Shown here piece after piece: positions 42,475-51,474 of a stretch of 64,000 nt of DNA (positions are counted from its first letter, which is position 1; each line of letters opens with the position of its first letter). Source of the DNA: Rhizobium sp. SSA_523 (GTDB taxonomy: Bacteria > Pseudomonadota > Alphaproteobacteria > Rhizobiales > Rhizobiaceae); the NCBI RefSeq assembly GCF_030435705.1, contig NZ_CP129381.1, forward strand, positions 1 to 64,000, written 5' to 3'. Position numbers and translations under genes: made by a program. The notes beneath the pieces were generated by a model. The model saw only the letters and a program-made list of their open reading frames with translations. It made no database searches and was not told where the DNA came from.

Positions 42475-43836
42475 TCAGCCGAGCTCGTCCAGATCTCCAA
42501 GGGCGTGTTTCTTGTCGAGACCGTATTTCTGCATTTTCTCGTAGAGCGTCTTGCGGGAGATTCCGAGCTGCTCGTAGACGGGCCTGAGCGCTCCGCCATG
42601 GGCGGCGATGGCACCGGCGATGATCCGGCGCTCATAGGCCGCGACCCGGTCGGCCAGGCGCGGGCTGTCGGGTTCGTCCGCCGGCGCCCCTTCTCCCGTC
42701 CGCATGTCGAGGCCCAGCACGAAGCGGTCGGCGGCATTGCGCAATTCTCGCACATTGCCCGGCCATTCCCGTTCCGCCAGACCCGCAATGATGTCTGGCG
42801 GCACCTCGACATCATCGCGGCCGTAGCGGGCGGAGGCTTCGCGGACGAGGTGCAGGAAGAGCAGGGGAATATCGGCCCGCCGCTGCGCAAGCGCGGGCAC
42901 ATGCAGCGTCACCACGTTCAGCCGGTAAAACAGGTCGGCGCGGAAGCGCCCGGATGCCACCTCCTGCTCCAGGTCTACCTTGCTGGTGGCGATGAAGCGA
43001 ACGTCGAGTGTGACGGTCTCGTTCGACCCCAGACGAGTGATGGTCCGCTCCTGCAGCACCCGCAGGAACTTCGCCTGCAGGTCCATCGGCATGGAACCGA
43101 TCTCGTCGAGCAGGATGGTGCCGCCGCGGCCATGTTCCAGCTTGCCGTGCCGCGGACGGATGGCGCCGGGAAAGGCGCCAGCCTCGTGTCCGAACAATTC
43201 GCTTTCGAACAGCTGTTCCGGCAAGGCGGCGCAGTTGATGGCAAGATAAGGCCGCTCGGCACGGCTGCTGATGTCATGCAGCGCCCGCGCCACCACTTCC
43301 TTGCCCGCCCCTGTCGCGCCGATGATCAAGGTATCGGCATCAGATGCGCCGATGGTCCGCAGCCGGTAGCGCAGGTCCACCATCATCGGCGTGCGGCCGG
43401 GCAGCCTCGCCTCGACATCGTCCCGTTTGCCGGCCACCGCCCTGAGCCGCCGGTTCTCGATGACCAGACCGCGCCGGTCCAGCGCCCGGCGGATCACGCC
43501 GGCCAGTGTTTGCAGCGCAAAGGGTTTCTCGAGAAAATCATAGGCCCCCTCGCGCATGGCCTTTACGGCCAGCTGCACGTCCCCGTGGCCGGTCATGAGG
43601 ATGACGGGGATCTCATGATCGATGTCGCGCACGCGCTGCATCAGCGTCATGCCGTCCATGCCGCGCATGCGGATGTCGGACACGACGACTCCATGGAAAC
43701 CGTAGCCGACCCGCGTCAGGGCCTCCTCCGCAGTGGCAAAAGATTCCACCGGCAGGTCCACGAGTTCCAGCGCCTGCGCGGTGGAACGCCGCAGTTCCGC
43801 CTCGTCGTCGATCAGCAGGACGGTGGGCCCGCTCAC
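42475..43836 (-). CDS. Sigma-54 dependent response regulator (DctD-like), with GAFPGA instead of GAFTGA
   Basis: 453 residues: receiver domain (acidic pocket DDE at 10-12, phospho-acceptor Asp54 in VVVSDIRMRGMDG, EKPF), AAA+ domain (Walker A GATGAGKE near 170, Walker B GGTILLDEIG) and a Fis-type helix-turn-helix at the C-terminus (VYEQLGISRKTLYEKMQKYG). The sigma-54 contact loop reads HEAGAFPGA, with Pro for the usual Thr. It overlaps the kinase gene by four bases and lies upstream of tctCBA on the same strand, so it is the probable activator of that transporter. Confidence 0.9.
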   Translation of the reverse strand: MSGPTVLLIDDEAELRRSTAQALELVDLPVESFATAEEALTRVGYGFHGVVVSDIRMRGMDGMTLMQRVRDIDHEIPVILMTGHGDVQLAVKAMREGAYDFLEKPFALQTLAGVIRRALDRRGLVIENRRLRAVAGKRDDVEARLPGRTPMMVDLRYRLRTIGASDADTLIIGATGAGKEVVARALHDISSRAERPYLAINCAALPEQLFESELFGHEAGAFPGAIRPRHGKLEHGRGGTILLDEIGSMPMDLQAKFLRVLQERTITRLGSNETVTLDVRFIATSKVDLEQEVASGRFRADLFYRLNVVTLHVPALAQRRADIPLLFLHLVREASARYGRDDVEVPPDIIAGLAEREWPGNVRELRNAADRFVLGLDMRTGEGAPADEPDSPRLADRVAAYERRIIAGAIAAHGGALRPVYEQLGISRKTLYEKMQKYGLDKKHALGDLDELG

Positions 43837-45614
43837 TCCGCCGCCTCCGAAAGAGCGTCCGCAAGGGCGAGATCGATGCGGAACACCGCTCCGCCTTCCG
43901 GATGATGCGACACGGTGAGGTCGCCGCCGAAATCCTTGACGATGTTGTAGGAGATAGAAAGCCCGAGCCCCAATCCCTTGCCCGGGCCTTTGGTGGTGAA
44001 GAAGGGATCGAAGATGCGTTCGGCAATGGCGGGCGGGACACCCGGCCCATGGTCGCGAACCTCGATCACGGCGCGGCCGCCGGTGGCTCGCGCAGTCAGC
44101 GAAATGGCGCGATCATCGAGCCCTTCCACCGCATCGGCGGCATTGGTGATGATGTTGACCAGCACCTGCTGCAGGCGCACCGATCCGGCATTGACGACCG
44201 GCGGCACTGCGCCCAGATCAAGCGTCAGCGACGCGTCCGCGGTGGCAAGACGGGCAGCGACGATTTCCAGTGTATCGTTGAGGACATCGGCCAGCGCGAC
44301 AGGCCCGAGCTTCTCGTTCGGCTTTCGGGCGAAGTTGCGCAGGTGACGGCTGAGCGAGGCCATGCGGTCGATCAGGCTGGAAATGCGCGCCAGGTTGTCG
44401 CGCGCCTCCGGCGCCCGCCCCCGCTCGATCAGCAGTGTGGCGCTGTCGGCATAGTTCTTCACCGCCGCCAGCGGCTGGTTGAACTCGTGGGACAGGGCCG
44501 CCGACATCTGCCCCAGGCCGGCGAGTTTTCCGGCCTGGATGAGGTCCGCCTGGGTCTGGCGCAGCTGCAAATTCACGCGGGCAAGATCGGCGGTGCGTTC
44601 CTCGACCCGTCGCTCCAGCTCGGCTTTCCTCTCGATCTCCATGGCCAGCCACTGGTCACGCCGTGCCTTGCGCTGCAGCACCACGGCCAGGGCCATGCCG
44701 GCAAGGCAGAGCGACAGAACGATTGCGATGACGGTGGTGCGCGCTTGGGCATGGACCGACGTCGTGTCTGTCAGCACATTGACGGTCCAGTCTGCCGTTT
44801 CGACATATTCCGACAGGACCAGGTATTCCCGGCTTGTTCCCTCGGACTGGACATCCATAAGGTCGTAGCCGTCAAGGGTGTGGCGGCGCACCGGCAGTTC
44901 CTCCAGCCGAGCGTCGGAATAACGCCGGGAGGCCGTGGTGCGGGCCAGCCGCTCCTCGGTCAGCGCCAGCAGGCTTTTGTAAAGCCAGTCCGGATTGCCG
45001 CTCATGAAGATGATCCCTTCGGGATCGGACACGAAGATCTTGTATTCGCCACCCTGCCAGGTCGCCTCAATCACGTCGATGTCGACCTTGAAGACGATGA
45101 CACCGAGGATCGAGCCGCCGACTTCCACCGGGGCGGAGAAATAATAGCCGCGCTTTGCCGATGTCGTGCCGAGCGCGTAGAACCGCGCCGGCCGGCCCTG
45201 GGCTGCCTCCTGGAAATAGGGGCGGTAACTGAAATTCTGCCCGACAAAGCTCGCCGGACCCTCGAAATTGCTGGCGGCAATGGTATCGCCGGTCATGTCG
45301 ATCACGTAGATATCCGAGGAATCCAGGAGGGTGTTGATCATCTTCAGGTAACGGTTTGCCGCGAGCCGAAGGCCCGGATCCTGCGGCTGGCTCAGCAGTT
45401 CCTCGATATTCTCGTGATCTGCGATCAGGCGCGGCAGCGGTTCGTAGCGCTTGAGGTGCCCATCCAGCGCCGCCACCGCCAGGCGTAGAGTGCTGCCCGC
45501 CTGCAGCGATGCTTCCTCCATGAAACTGCTGCGCATCAGGGAGGTGCCGTAAAACATCACCGCGGCCGACGACACGACCACGGACACCACCAGCATGACG
45601 ATACTACGACGCAC
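43833..45614 (-). CDS. Sensor histidine kinase (DctB-like)
   Basis: 593 residues from a GTG at 45614. Membrane segment near 5-25, a large periplasmic double-Cache sensor domain (about 35-290, with DLAGNTIAASNF-like and SYRPYFQEAAQGRPARFYALGTTS, typical of DctB), and a second membrane segment near 295-315. Then a coiled coil (ERRVEERTADLARVNLQLRQTQ), His box SHEFNQPLAAVKNYAD, N box NIITNAADAV and G boxes DHGPGV and GKGLGLGLSI. It senses a periplasmic carboxylate and phosphorylates the regulator encoded next. A GAGGAGAGAG lies further upstream than usual (about 11-17 bases), so the start is slightly uncertain. Confidence 0.9.
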   Translation of the reverse strand: MRRSIVMLVVSVVVSSAAVMFYGTSLMRSSFMEEASLQAGSTLRLAVAALDGHLKRYEPLPRLIADHENIEELLSQPQDPGLRLAANRYLKMINTLLDSSDIYVIDMTGDTIAASNFEGPASFVGQNFSYRPYFQEAAQGRPARFYALGTTSAKRGYYFSAPVEVGGSILGVIVFKVDIDVIEATWQGGEYKIFVSDPEGIIFMSGNPDWLYKSLLALTEERLARTTASRRYSDARLEELPVRRHTLDGYDLMDVQSEGTSREYLVLSEYVETADWTVNVLTDTTSVHAQARTTVIAIVLSLCLAGMALAVVLQRKARRDQWLAMEIERKAELERRVEERTADLARVNLQLRQTQADLIQAGKLAGLGQMSAALSHEFNQPLAAVKNYADSATLLIERGRAPEARDNLARISSLIDRMASLSRHLRNFARKPNEKLGPVALADVLNDTLEIVAARLATADASLTLDLGAVPPVVNAGSVRLQQVLVNIITNAADAVEGLDDRAISLTARATGGRAVIEVRDHGPGVPPAIAERIFDPFFTTKGPGKGLGLGLSISYNIVKDFGGDLTVSHHPEGGAVFRIDLALADALSEAAE

Positions 45615-45705
45615 ACGCTGCAGCGGGCTCTCTCCTCTTTTTCGCCAACAAGGATAGCGGCATGTCTCGCCGTTGCAAAGTGACCTGTTTGGCCAGAGGC
45701 CCTGC

Positions 45706-46323
45706 TCAGTCTACAGCATGTGCCCGGAACTTAGAAATTCTCGATGCGGTACCGCAGGTCTTATCGGAGCACCATCGCCGTTTGCCGCCCCGCGAGGTGT
45801 CCAGAAACACCCAGCCGCACCGTCTACCGGGACATTCCTGAATGGGCCTTCTGGCGCCTCTCACCAGCAGGAGATCATGAGCGGCAAGGGCCAGGGCATG
45901 GGTGGGCAGATCAAGGTCTTCCACCGACCTCCACTGATAGTGCAGGTGGTGAGATGTGGCGATCAGAACTCTGCCCGCCATAGCGTTGAGCACGGTTTTA
46001 TGCAGAGCGTCCAGGTCTTCTTGCGCGATGGCCTCGCCGGAAAATTCGGCGCGGCAGAGCCGATAGAGCAATTCCCGAAACGCCTTGGCCCGGCTCAGTG
46101 CGATCTCAGCTTCGCGTGGATGCTCACGAGCGACGTGGGCGAGCGTCTGCAGATCGTCGCTATCGAGGAGACCGGTTCGTTCGGCAAAGACGATCAGGTC
46201 GCGATAGATGTGCAGATAGTCCGGCCCGAAGCCATCATTGCGGACATCGACGGTGTTGATGAAGTCGAGCGCGACGTTTCCGCCGACTAGCAACATCGTA
46301 TCCACGCTCCGGCGCGTGCTCAT
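45706..46323 (-). CDS. CGNR zinc-finger/ABATE domain protein (probable stress regulator)
   Basis: 205 residues; GGGAGA before the ATG. The N-terminal ABATE-type helical domain starts VGGNVALDFINTV. The C-terminal treble-clef-like finger reads CPGRRCGWVFLDTS, then RRWCSDKTCG, where the family CGNR motif is altered to CGTA. Family members are putative DNA-binding stress sensors. It is divergent from the EamA exporter gene at 46403 (79 bases apart), which is therefore its likely target. Confidence 0.82.
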   Translation of the reverse strand: MSTRRSVDTMLLVGGNVALDFINTVDVRNDGFGPDYLHIYRDLIVFAERTGLLDSDDLQTLAHVAREHPREAEIALSRAKAFRELLYRLCRAEFSGEAIAQEDLDALHKTVLNAMAGRVLIATSHHLHYQWRSVEDLDLPTHALALAAHDLLLVRGARRPIQECPGRRCGWVFLDTSRGGKRRWCSDKTCGTASRISKFRAHAVD

Positions 46324-46402
46324 GACAGTCTCCCGTGGAACGAACCCGCACTTGCTCTGTTAGTAACGACATAAACGGCATTTACCCGTTACGAGGGAAG
46401 TT

Positions 46403-47386
46403 ATGCGGCCTGTGTTCAAATCCCGTATGTTCGATTTCGTCCTGCTCTGTCTTATATGGGGAAGTACCTGGATCGCAATCAAGGCGGGCATTCACTCGGT
46501 GCCGCCTATGTTCTTTGCCGGCAGCCGCTTTACCGTCGCGGGCATCCTCCTGCTGCTCATAGGGACCGTTCGGCGAGAGCCCCTGGGCCTCACCCTGGCT
46601 CAGCTGCCGAGACTGCTTGTCATAAGCCTGTTGATGATATCGCTATGCTACGGCCCCCTGTTTTGGGGCATGCAATATGTCAATTCGGGCACGGCGGCGG
46701 TGCTCGAGCTTTCGCTGACGCCGATAGCGCTCATGTGCTTCGCCCTGTTGCTGGGTGAAGAGCGCTGGCAGCCATCCAAGGCTGGAGCGATCGCCCTGGG
46801 CGTGATGGGTCTCGGCCTGCTGTACGGTCCCGAAGCAATGTCGCGGGCAACCGGGGACGCGACTGCGGGCCAACGACTGTGGGGAATCATAGCCATAGCC
46901 GCCGCCGCGTTTACCTATGGCCTTGGATCGGTGCTGGCGAAGCCGCTGCTGCGAGAGCACCCGCCATTCCAGATTGCGGGCGCGACGACTGCAATCGGAG
47001 GGCTTTTCCTGCTTTGCTACTCGCTTCTCGTCGAGGATGCTGCGTGGATTGCAGTCTACGGCAGATGGGGGGTCGGGCCGTGGCTGGCCTGGGGGTTCCT
47101 TGTCCTCTTCGGATCGCTCATCGGATACACCATCTTCATGCGGCTTCTCAGGGATATCGGCCCCTCGAAAGCGGGGTCCTATGCGTTTGTCTCACCAATC
47201 GTCGCTGTGCTTCTGGGCGAGGTGTGGTTGGGAGAAGAGGTTTCACTGCTCGACCTGGCCGCAATGACCCTGATGATGATGGCGGCTTACCTCGCTCTCA
47301 GAGCCGAAGACAGTTCAGCCTTGCCGGCAAAAGATGCGATGGAGGATCTGCCGGATGGCCGGCCGGTTCGGAAGCCCCGACGATGA
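46403..47386 (+). CDS. EamA/DMT family transporter
   Basis: 327 residues, ten hydrophobic segments in two EamA repeats. The first starts DFVLLCLIWGSTWIAIKAG and the second ITIAAAAFTYGLGSVLAKPLL-like near 160. The conserved VSPIVAVLLGEVWLGEEVS stretch near 270 closes the second repeat. Exports metabolites such as amino acids or drugs; the substrate is unknown. Divergent from the CGNR protein gene, which probably regulates it. Confidence 0.9.
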   Translation: MRPVFKSRMFDFVLLCLIWGSTWIAIKAGIHSVPPMFFAGSRFTVAGILLLLIGTVRREPLGLTLAQLPRLLVISLLMISLCYGPLFWGMQYVNSGTAAVLELSLTPIALMCFALLLGEERWQPSKAGAIALGVMGLGLLYGPEAMSRATGDATAGQRLWGIIAIAAAAFTYGLGSVLAKPLLREHPPFQIAGATTAIGGLFLLCYSLLVEDAAWIAVYGRWGVGPWLAWGFLVLFGSLIGYTIFMRLLRDIGPSKAGSYAFVSPIVAVLLGEVWLGEEVSLLDLAAMTLMMMAAYLALRAEDSSALPAKDAMEDLPDGRPVRKPRR

Positions 47387-47479
47387 CAGCTGCCGCGTCC
47401 CGCAGGGATAGGGCGAAAATCGCTCATTTTGGCGTCGCGAAGCCTCGATGCCTGTCGGATCCACCGGCGGCTTCGCTCC

Positions 47480-47941
47480 TCAAACTGAACGATTTTCTCT
47501 CATACCACGCGCCAAATCCTGGTCGAGTTTTGAACCCTCGACCGTTTCCAGGCTAATCTTGATGCCTTGTCTGAGCGAATTCGCCACCGTGCAGACCGAC
47601 CAGGCGCGATCGATAACGGCGCTTGCGTCGGAACCGTCTTTCATGTCGCATGTCACTGACATGATTGCACGGGTCGCCATCAAGGGCGAACCTTCCAGTT
47701 CGACCCGGACGGACACGGCAATCTCGCCGACCTCAAGCCCCAGATCGTGAGCAGCGTAACGCAAGTCATTGCAATAGCACCCGCCGAGTGCAAGTCCCAG
47801 AAGCTGCGCTCCGTTGAAGCCGAGGCCCATGCCCCCTGACTTTCCGTCAGGCCTATCGACGACCACGGTGTGGCCGCCAGCCCAGCCGAGGGCTGCCTCG
47901 GTGCCTGGCACGCTGCGCAATGCAACAAGTGTCTCAACCAT
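47480..47941 (-). CDS. OsmC family protein
   Basis: 153 residues; the ATG at 47941 has GCAGGAG six bases upstream and is preferred over in-frame codons further up. The two redox-active-site regions expected of OsmC/YhfA proteins are present: LGGCYCNDLRYAA near 55 and WSVCTVANSL near 120. Likely a thiol-dependent hydroperoxide reductase or a YhfA-like homologue. Converges with the EamA gene; about 110 bases downstream of the end of the AraC gene on the same strand. Confidence 0.88.
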   Translation of the reverse strand: MVETLVALRSVPGTEAALGWAGGHTVVVDRPDGKSGGMGLGFNGAQLLGLALGGCYCNDLRYAAHDLGLEVGEIAVSVRVELEGSPLMATRAIMSVTCDMKDGSDASAVIDRAWSVCTVANSLRQGIKISLETVEGSKLDQDLARGMRENRSV

Positions 47942-48068
47942 CGGCATCTCCTGCACCTGGGCAAGGGATCGTCGCGCCGGGAGAAGGAGACGTCAAGGCT
48001 TCGCATGAATGACCGCAACATTTTCAGAGCTTGGCAGAAATCTGCGCCGGGCCGTATCCTAGATTTGT

Positions 48069-48995
48069 TCAGACCTGTTCGCCGAGATGTTGCTGGACCC
48101 ATTTGCTCTCTTCTGATGCCGTGCGCCCGAAATGCCGTTTGAAATCCCGGCTGAATTGGGCGGGGCTGATATAGCCGACCGATGCAGCCACATCAGCAAT
48201 CGTCCCGCTCTGGCGGGCGATCATCAGCCTTGCCTCATGCAGCCGCAGGGCTTTCACATATTGCATGGGGGTGGAGCCTGTCAGGTCTTTGAAATGGACA
48301 TGATAGGACGGTACGCTCATGCCCACCCTGGTAGCAAGATCCGCGATGGCGATCTCGGAACCGAAATTCTCCCGTATCCACGCCACACTTTGTATCAGCT
48401 TTCCGGACGTCCCTTTCCGCTGAAGGGCGGCGATCGATGCGCCACCTTGGGGACCGATCAGGATCCGATAGTGCAATTCTCGCAGGATCGAGCGCCCGAG
48501 CACGGCGACATCGACGGGGCTGCCAAGCGCTCTGAGCAGGCGATGCAAAACCTCTTTGATATCGCTTTCCATTCTGCTCGAGAGCAACCCTCTCGGCTTG
48601 GCGTTCGCGGGACCGGCGAGTTCCTCCACCTGCAGAGCGATCTCGGCCGCCATCTGCATGTCGAAGTCCACATAGACGGCAAGCAATGGCCGCTGTGGGC
48701 TTGCCTTTGACGTCATCCGGAACGGCACCGGCACCGAGACGGCAAGATAATGGTCCTCGTCATAGAGGTAGATTTCGCCCTCCAGGATCCCCTGCTTGCT
48801 TCCCTGCAAGACGAACACCGCCCCAGGCTTGTAGAGAACCGGAATGTCATTCAGCACCGTCTCCGTGCGCAAAATGCGGACATGACGAAGAGAGGTCTCG
48901 TTATATCCGAGGCGGGGAGCCAAATCTCCGGCAAGGGTGACCAACTGACCATGGGCAATTGTCTGGGGTCCTCGTTTTATAGGATTTGGCATCAT
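48069..48995 (-). CDS. AraC family transcriptional regulator (AraC_N/YqhC-like)
   Basis: 308 residues from the ATG at 48995; a second ATG follows immediately, and an in-frame extension to 49079 would overlap the divergent SDR gene. No strong ribosome site is visible. The N-terminal cupin-like AraC_N domain includes VLYKPGAVFVLQGSKQGILEG. The C-terminal pair of helix-turn-helix motifs starts IAWIRENFGSEI-like and ends SVGYISPAQFSRDFKRHFG. Such regulators sit divergent from a single SDR or reductase gene, as here. TCTGT-N10-ACAGA at 49038-49057 is a weak candidate operator. Confidence 0.88.
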   Translation of the reverse strand: MMPNPIKRGPQTIAHGQLVTLAGDLAPRLGYNETSLRHVRILRTETVLNDIPVLYKPGAVFVLQGSKQGILEGEIYLYDEDHYLAVSVPVPFRMTSKASPQRPLLAVYVDFDMQMAAEIALQVEELAGPANAKPRGLLSSRMESDIKEVLHRLLRALGSPVDVAVLGRSILRELHYRILIGPQGGASIAALQRKGTSGKLIQSVAWIRENFGSEIAIADLATRVGMSVPSYHVHFKDLTGSTPMQYVKALRLHEARLMIARQSGTIADVAASVGYISPAQFSRDFKRHFGRTASEESKWVQQHLGEQV

Positions 48996-49072
48996 TTTGA
49001 GAGAAAACGCAATCGAAATGAATAGTCCCCGATAGTATCTGTCATGCCGTACACAGACAAGGGATTCAAGGA

Positions 49073-49900
49073 ATGTCACACAAGACCTTTTTCATCACGG
49101 GGGCAAATTCCGGGTTCGGGCTCGCGATCGCAACTGCTGCAGTGGAGGCCGGGCACACCGTTATCGGGACTGTACGCTCCGACGCCGCGCGCGATGGCTT
49201 GGCAAAGACCCTCCCGATGCTGCGCCCGGTTCTTTGCGACGTCACAGAGTTCGACGCCATTCCTGACGTGGTTCAGCAAGCGGAAGACCAATATGGGCCG
49301 GTCGACGTGCTGATCAACAATGCCGGGTATGGTCACGAAGGCGTACTGGAGGAATCGCCCCTTGAAGAAATGCGCCGTCAGTTCGACGTGAACGTGTTCG
49401 GCGCCGTCGCTGTGGCCAAGGCATTTCTTCCACGGTTCCGCAAGCGCCGCTCCGGCTTTATCATCAATGTCACGTCGATGGGCGGTATGATCACCATGCC
49501 CGGCATCGCGTATTACTGCGGCAGCAAGTTTGCCCTGCAGGGGATCTCCGAAGTGATGCGTTCAGAAATGGCGCCCTTTGGAGTTCATGTAACGACGCTT
49601 TGCCCCGGCTCCTTTCGCACGGACTGGGCCGGGCGCTCCATGGTCCGGACCAAGCGGTCCATCGCCGATTACGACAGCCTTTTCGATCCGATCCGCGAAG
49701 CGCGCCAGGCGTCGAGCGGAAAGCAGCTGGGTGATCCGCAAAAGCTGGCGGCCGCTGTGCTTGCTCTCATCGGATCGGACGATCCTCCGCCGCAGCTTCT
49801 TCTTGGCAGCGATGCTCTTAGGCATGTGACGGCGCGGATTGCGCGTTTGCAGCATGAACTGGACGCATGGAAAGCGCTGACAGTCTCAACGGACGGATAA
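49073..49900 (+). CDS. Short-chain dehydrogenase/reductase paired with the AraC regulator
   Basis: 275 residues, classical-type SDR. TGANSGFG at 9-16, NNAGYG near 82, catalytic Ser in VTSMGG and Tyr-x3-Lys in YYCGSKFA. GGCAAGGAATGTC precedes it with a weak ribosome site (AAGGA). The oxidoreductase group often called 'SDR/oxidoreductase with AraC regulator' is widespread and unassigned; an aldehyde or ketone reductase role is likely. Followed after 55 bases by the TetR gene. Confidence 0.87.
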   Translation: MSHKTFFITGANSGFGLAIATAAVEAGHTVIGTVRSDAARDGLAKTLPMLRPVLCDVTEFDAIPDVVQQAEDQYGPVDVLINNAGYGHEGVLEESPLEEMRRQFDVNVFGAVAVAKAFLPRFRKRRSGFIINVTSMGGMITMPGIAYYCGSKFALQGISEVMRSEMAPFGVHVTTLCPGSFRTDWAGRSMVRTKRSIADYDSLFDPIREARQASSGKQLGDPQKLAAAVLALIGSDDPPPQLLLGSDALRHVTARIARLQHELDAWKALTVSTDG

Positions 49901-49921
49901 TCGGGTAGCAGACATTTGAGC

Positions 49922-49950
49922 TTGACGCTCTGCCTACTAGAAGGTAAGTT
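49922..49950 (+). promoter_or_regulatory. tetR promoter with embedded operator, site 1
   Basis: TTGACG (49922-49927), a 17-base spacer, and TAAGTT (49945-49950). CCTACTAGAAGGTAAG at 49933-49948 fills most of the spacer and the -10. Its core CCTACTAG-NN-GGTA recurs in inverted orientation upstream of the next gene (50586-50601), consistent with autoregulation by the TetR protein. Confidence 0.6.
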
Positions 49951-49955
49951 TCGCC

Positions 49956-50546
49956 ATGAGCAAGCTTTCGACCACCTCCGACGACATCCTGGCCTCCGCC
50001 CGCACTCTCATCATGAGCGGAGGTTATAATGGGTTTAGCTATGCAGACATTTCCCAGGTGGTTGGCATTCGCAAGGCCAGCATCCACCATCATTTCCCCA
50101 GCAAGGTCGATCTGGTGCGTGAACTGGTCAAGCAGTATCGGGAGGATGGCCAGGACAGCGTTGCTACCCTCGAACGGAATGTTCCAAACGCACTGGAGAC
50201 CCTTAAGATCTACGCCAGCCATTGGGCCGCCTGCATTGAAGATGCGAGCAGGCCTTATTGTGTCTGTGCAATGCTCGCCAGTGAGCTACCGTCTCTCCCA
50301 AAGGAAGTCGCATCAGAGGTCACGGCCTTCTTTCGCTTCATCTCGTCCTGGCTGGCGGAAGTCATGAAACGGGGCGTCGAGCAAGGCTCCTTGACCCTTG
50401 CCAGTGAGCCGCATGTCGAAGCTGAAGCCTTCCTGGCAACCGTTTATGGGGCGATGCTCTCGGCAAGAGCCTATGCGGATCCGAAGATCTTTTCGACGAT
50501 ACTTGCACCTGCGCTCGATCGCCTGACGCCGATCGCCGCTCACTAA
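49956..50546 (+). CDS. TetR family regulator (NemR/AcuR-like)
   Basis: 196 residues. N-terminal helix-turn-helix: GFSYADISQVVGIRKASIHHHFPSKVDLV near 30-58. The ligand domain contains RPYCVCAMLASELPSLP near 105-121; a Cys at this place in NemR-like repressors is the electrophile/chlorine sensor. The upstream promoter contains its probable operator (site 1), and the membrane protein gene downstream has site 2. Likely represses itself and the DUF308 gene until an electrophile or related signal appears. Confidence 0.88.
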   Translation: MSKLSTTSDDILASARTLIMSGGYNGFSYADISQVVGIRKASIHHHFPSKVDLVRELVKQYREDGQDSVATLERNVPNALETLKIYASHWAACIEDASRPYCVCAMLASELPSLPKEVASEVTAFFRFISSWLAEVMKRGVEQGSLTLASEPHVEAEAFLATVYGAMLSARAYADPKIFSTILAPALDRLTPIAAH

Positions 50547-50585
50547 GCCGGAGGGACTAGGGCCGCAAAAACTGTCTCAACAAAA

Positions 50586-50601
50586 CTACCAACTAGTAGG
50601 G
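50586..50601 (-). promoter_or_regulatory. TetR operator site 2, upstream of the DUF308 gene
   Basis: CTACCAACTAGTAGGG; read on the minus strand it is CCCTACTAGTTGGTAG, sharing CCTACTAG-NN-GGTA with site 1 at 49933-49948. It lies 148 bases before the next gene's ATG, just upstream of a TTGACA (50606-50611). Confidence 0.6.
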
Positions 50602-50748
50602 AGAATTGACAGTCTCAAGGCTCTCTGACCAAGGCAGCCGCTTTCGGTCGAAGTGCTTGCGACGAGAGCATCCCATCCGGCGGGCCTGTCTTTTCTCTCG
50701 ACAGGACTTGCGTGAACAGTTTCATCAACAGAACAAGTGGAAGACAAA

Positions 50749-51327
50749 ATGTCGAAGGGTCGAACCTCTCATGCCGCGGTCATCAATGACGAATGGCTCA
50801 AGCAATATTACTTTACGCGAGCGGCGTTCTCCGTGCTGTGGGTCACGGCTGCATTGACCGTCGGACAGACCTCGTTTGCGGTTGCTGCGGCTTTGCTGGT
50901 CGTCTATCCGGCCTGGGATGCCGCCGCGAATGCTGTCGATGCGGTCCGGAGCGGGGGTTTTGCGGCAAACCGGAGCCAGGCGATAAACGTCACGGCCAGT
51001 CTGGTTATGACGATCGCCGTGATCCTTGCCCTGACGATGAGCATGAACTGGGTCCTCGGCGCCTTCGGCCTATGGGCGATTTTCTCAGGCCTGCTGCAGC
51101 TTGGGACGGCTCTCCGGCGTTGGAAAACCAGTGGCGGTCAATGGGCAATGGTTTTGAGTGGCGGCCAGTCCGCTGTGGCTGGCGCGCTCTTCATCTTCCA
51201 GGCGCAAATGCCTCAGGAGCCCTCTATTTCCACGGTCGCCGGCTATGCAGGAGTTGGGGCACTTTATTTTCTTGTCTCCGCAATATGGCTGAGCCTTACC
51301 ATCATGCGGCGTTCGGCCAAGACCTAG
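50749..51327 (+). CDS. DUF308/HdeD-like membrane protein
   Basis: 192 residues from the ATG at 50749 (GGAAG five bases upstream; an in-frame GTG four codons earlier is possible). Six hydrophobic segments in three pairs, with AAALLVVYPAWDAAANAVDAV in the second pair and LGAFGLWAIFSGLLQLGTALRRW in the fourth, the DUF308/HdeD pattern. Related HdeD proteins contribute to acid or other stress resistance. Controlled most likely by the upstream TetR protein through site 2. Exact function unknown. Confidence 0.82.
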   Translation: MSKGRTSHAAVINDEWLKQYYFTRAAFSVLWVTAALTVGQTSFAVAAALLVVYPAWDAAANAVDAVRSGGFAANRSQAINVTASLVMTIAVILALTMSMNWVLGAFGLWAIFSGLLQLGTALRRWKTSGGQWAMVLSGGQSAVAGALFIFQAQMPQEPSISTVAGYAGVGALYFLVSAIWLSLTIMRRSAKT

Positions 51328-51379
51328 GGGATATGCCCGCACAATAAGCTTGGCGTAGCGACCGAGTGGATGCGCTTTG

Positions 51380-51449
51380 CCGCGAACCGCGGATCCCTGT
51401 GAGGGGATCGGAGCAGGTTTAGCGTCACCACAGGCTTCGCGAACAAGCC
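51380..51449. repeat. Cluster of three short hairpins, REP-like
   Basis: Three adjacent stems: CCGCG-AAC-CGCGG (51380-51392), GATCCC-TGTGAG-GGGATC (51392-51409) and GGCTT-CGCGAAC-AAGCC (51433-51449). The last, followed by GGCTCCAACG, closely resembles the core of Pseudomonas-type REP sequences (GGCTTCGCGAACAAGCC then GCTCC). It lies between convergent genes, the usual home of REP elements. Whether it is repeated elsewhere in the genome cannot be seen here. Confidence 0.5.
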
Positions 51450-51474
51450 GGCTCCAACGACAGTGTCCCTGTAT

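Noticed and set aside
43902..45488. 528-codon open frame on the plus strand
   Set aside because: Antisense to the DctB-like kinase whose motifs are all present in order on the other strand.
49038..49057. TCTGT-N10-ACAGA as AraC operator
   Set aside because: Only five-base arms and AraC proteins usually bind direct repeats; not strong enough for a separate feature.
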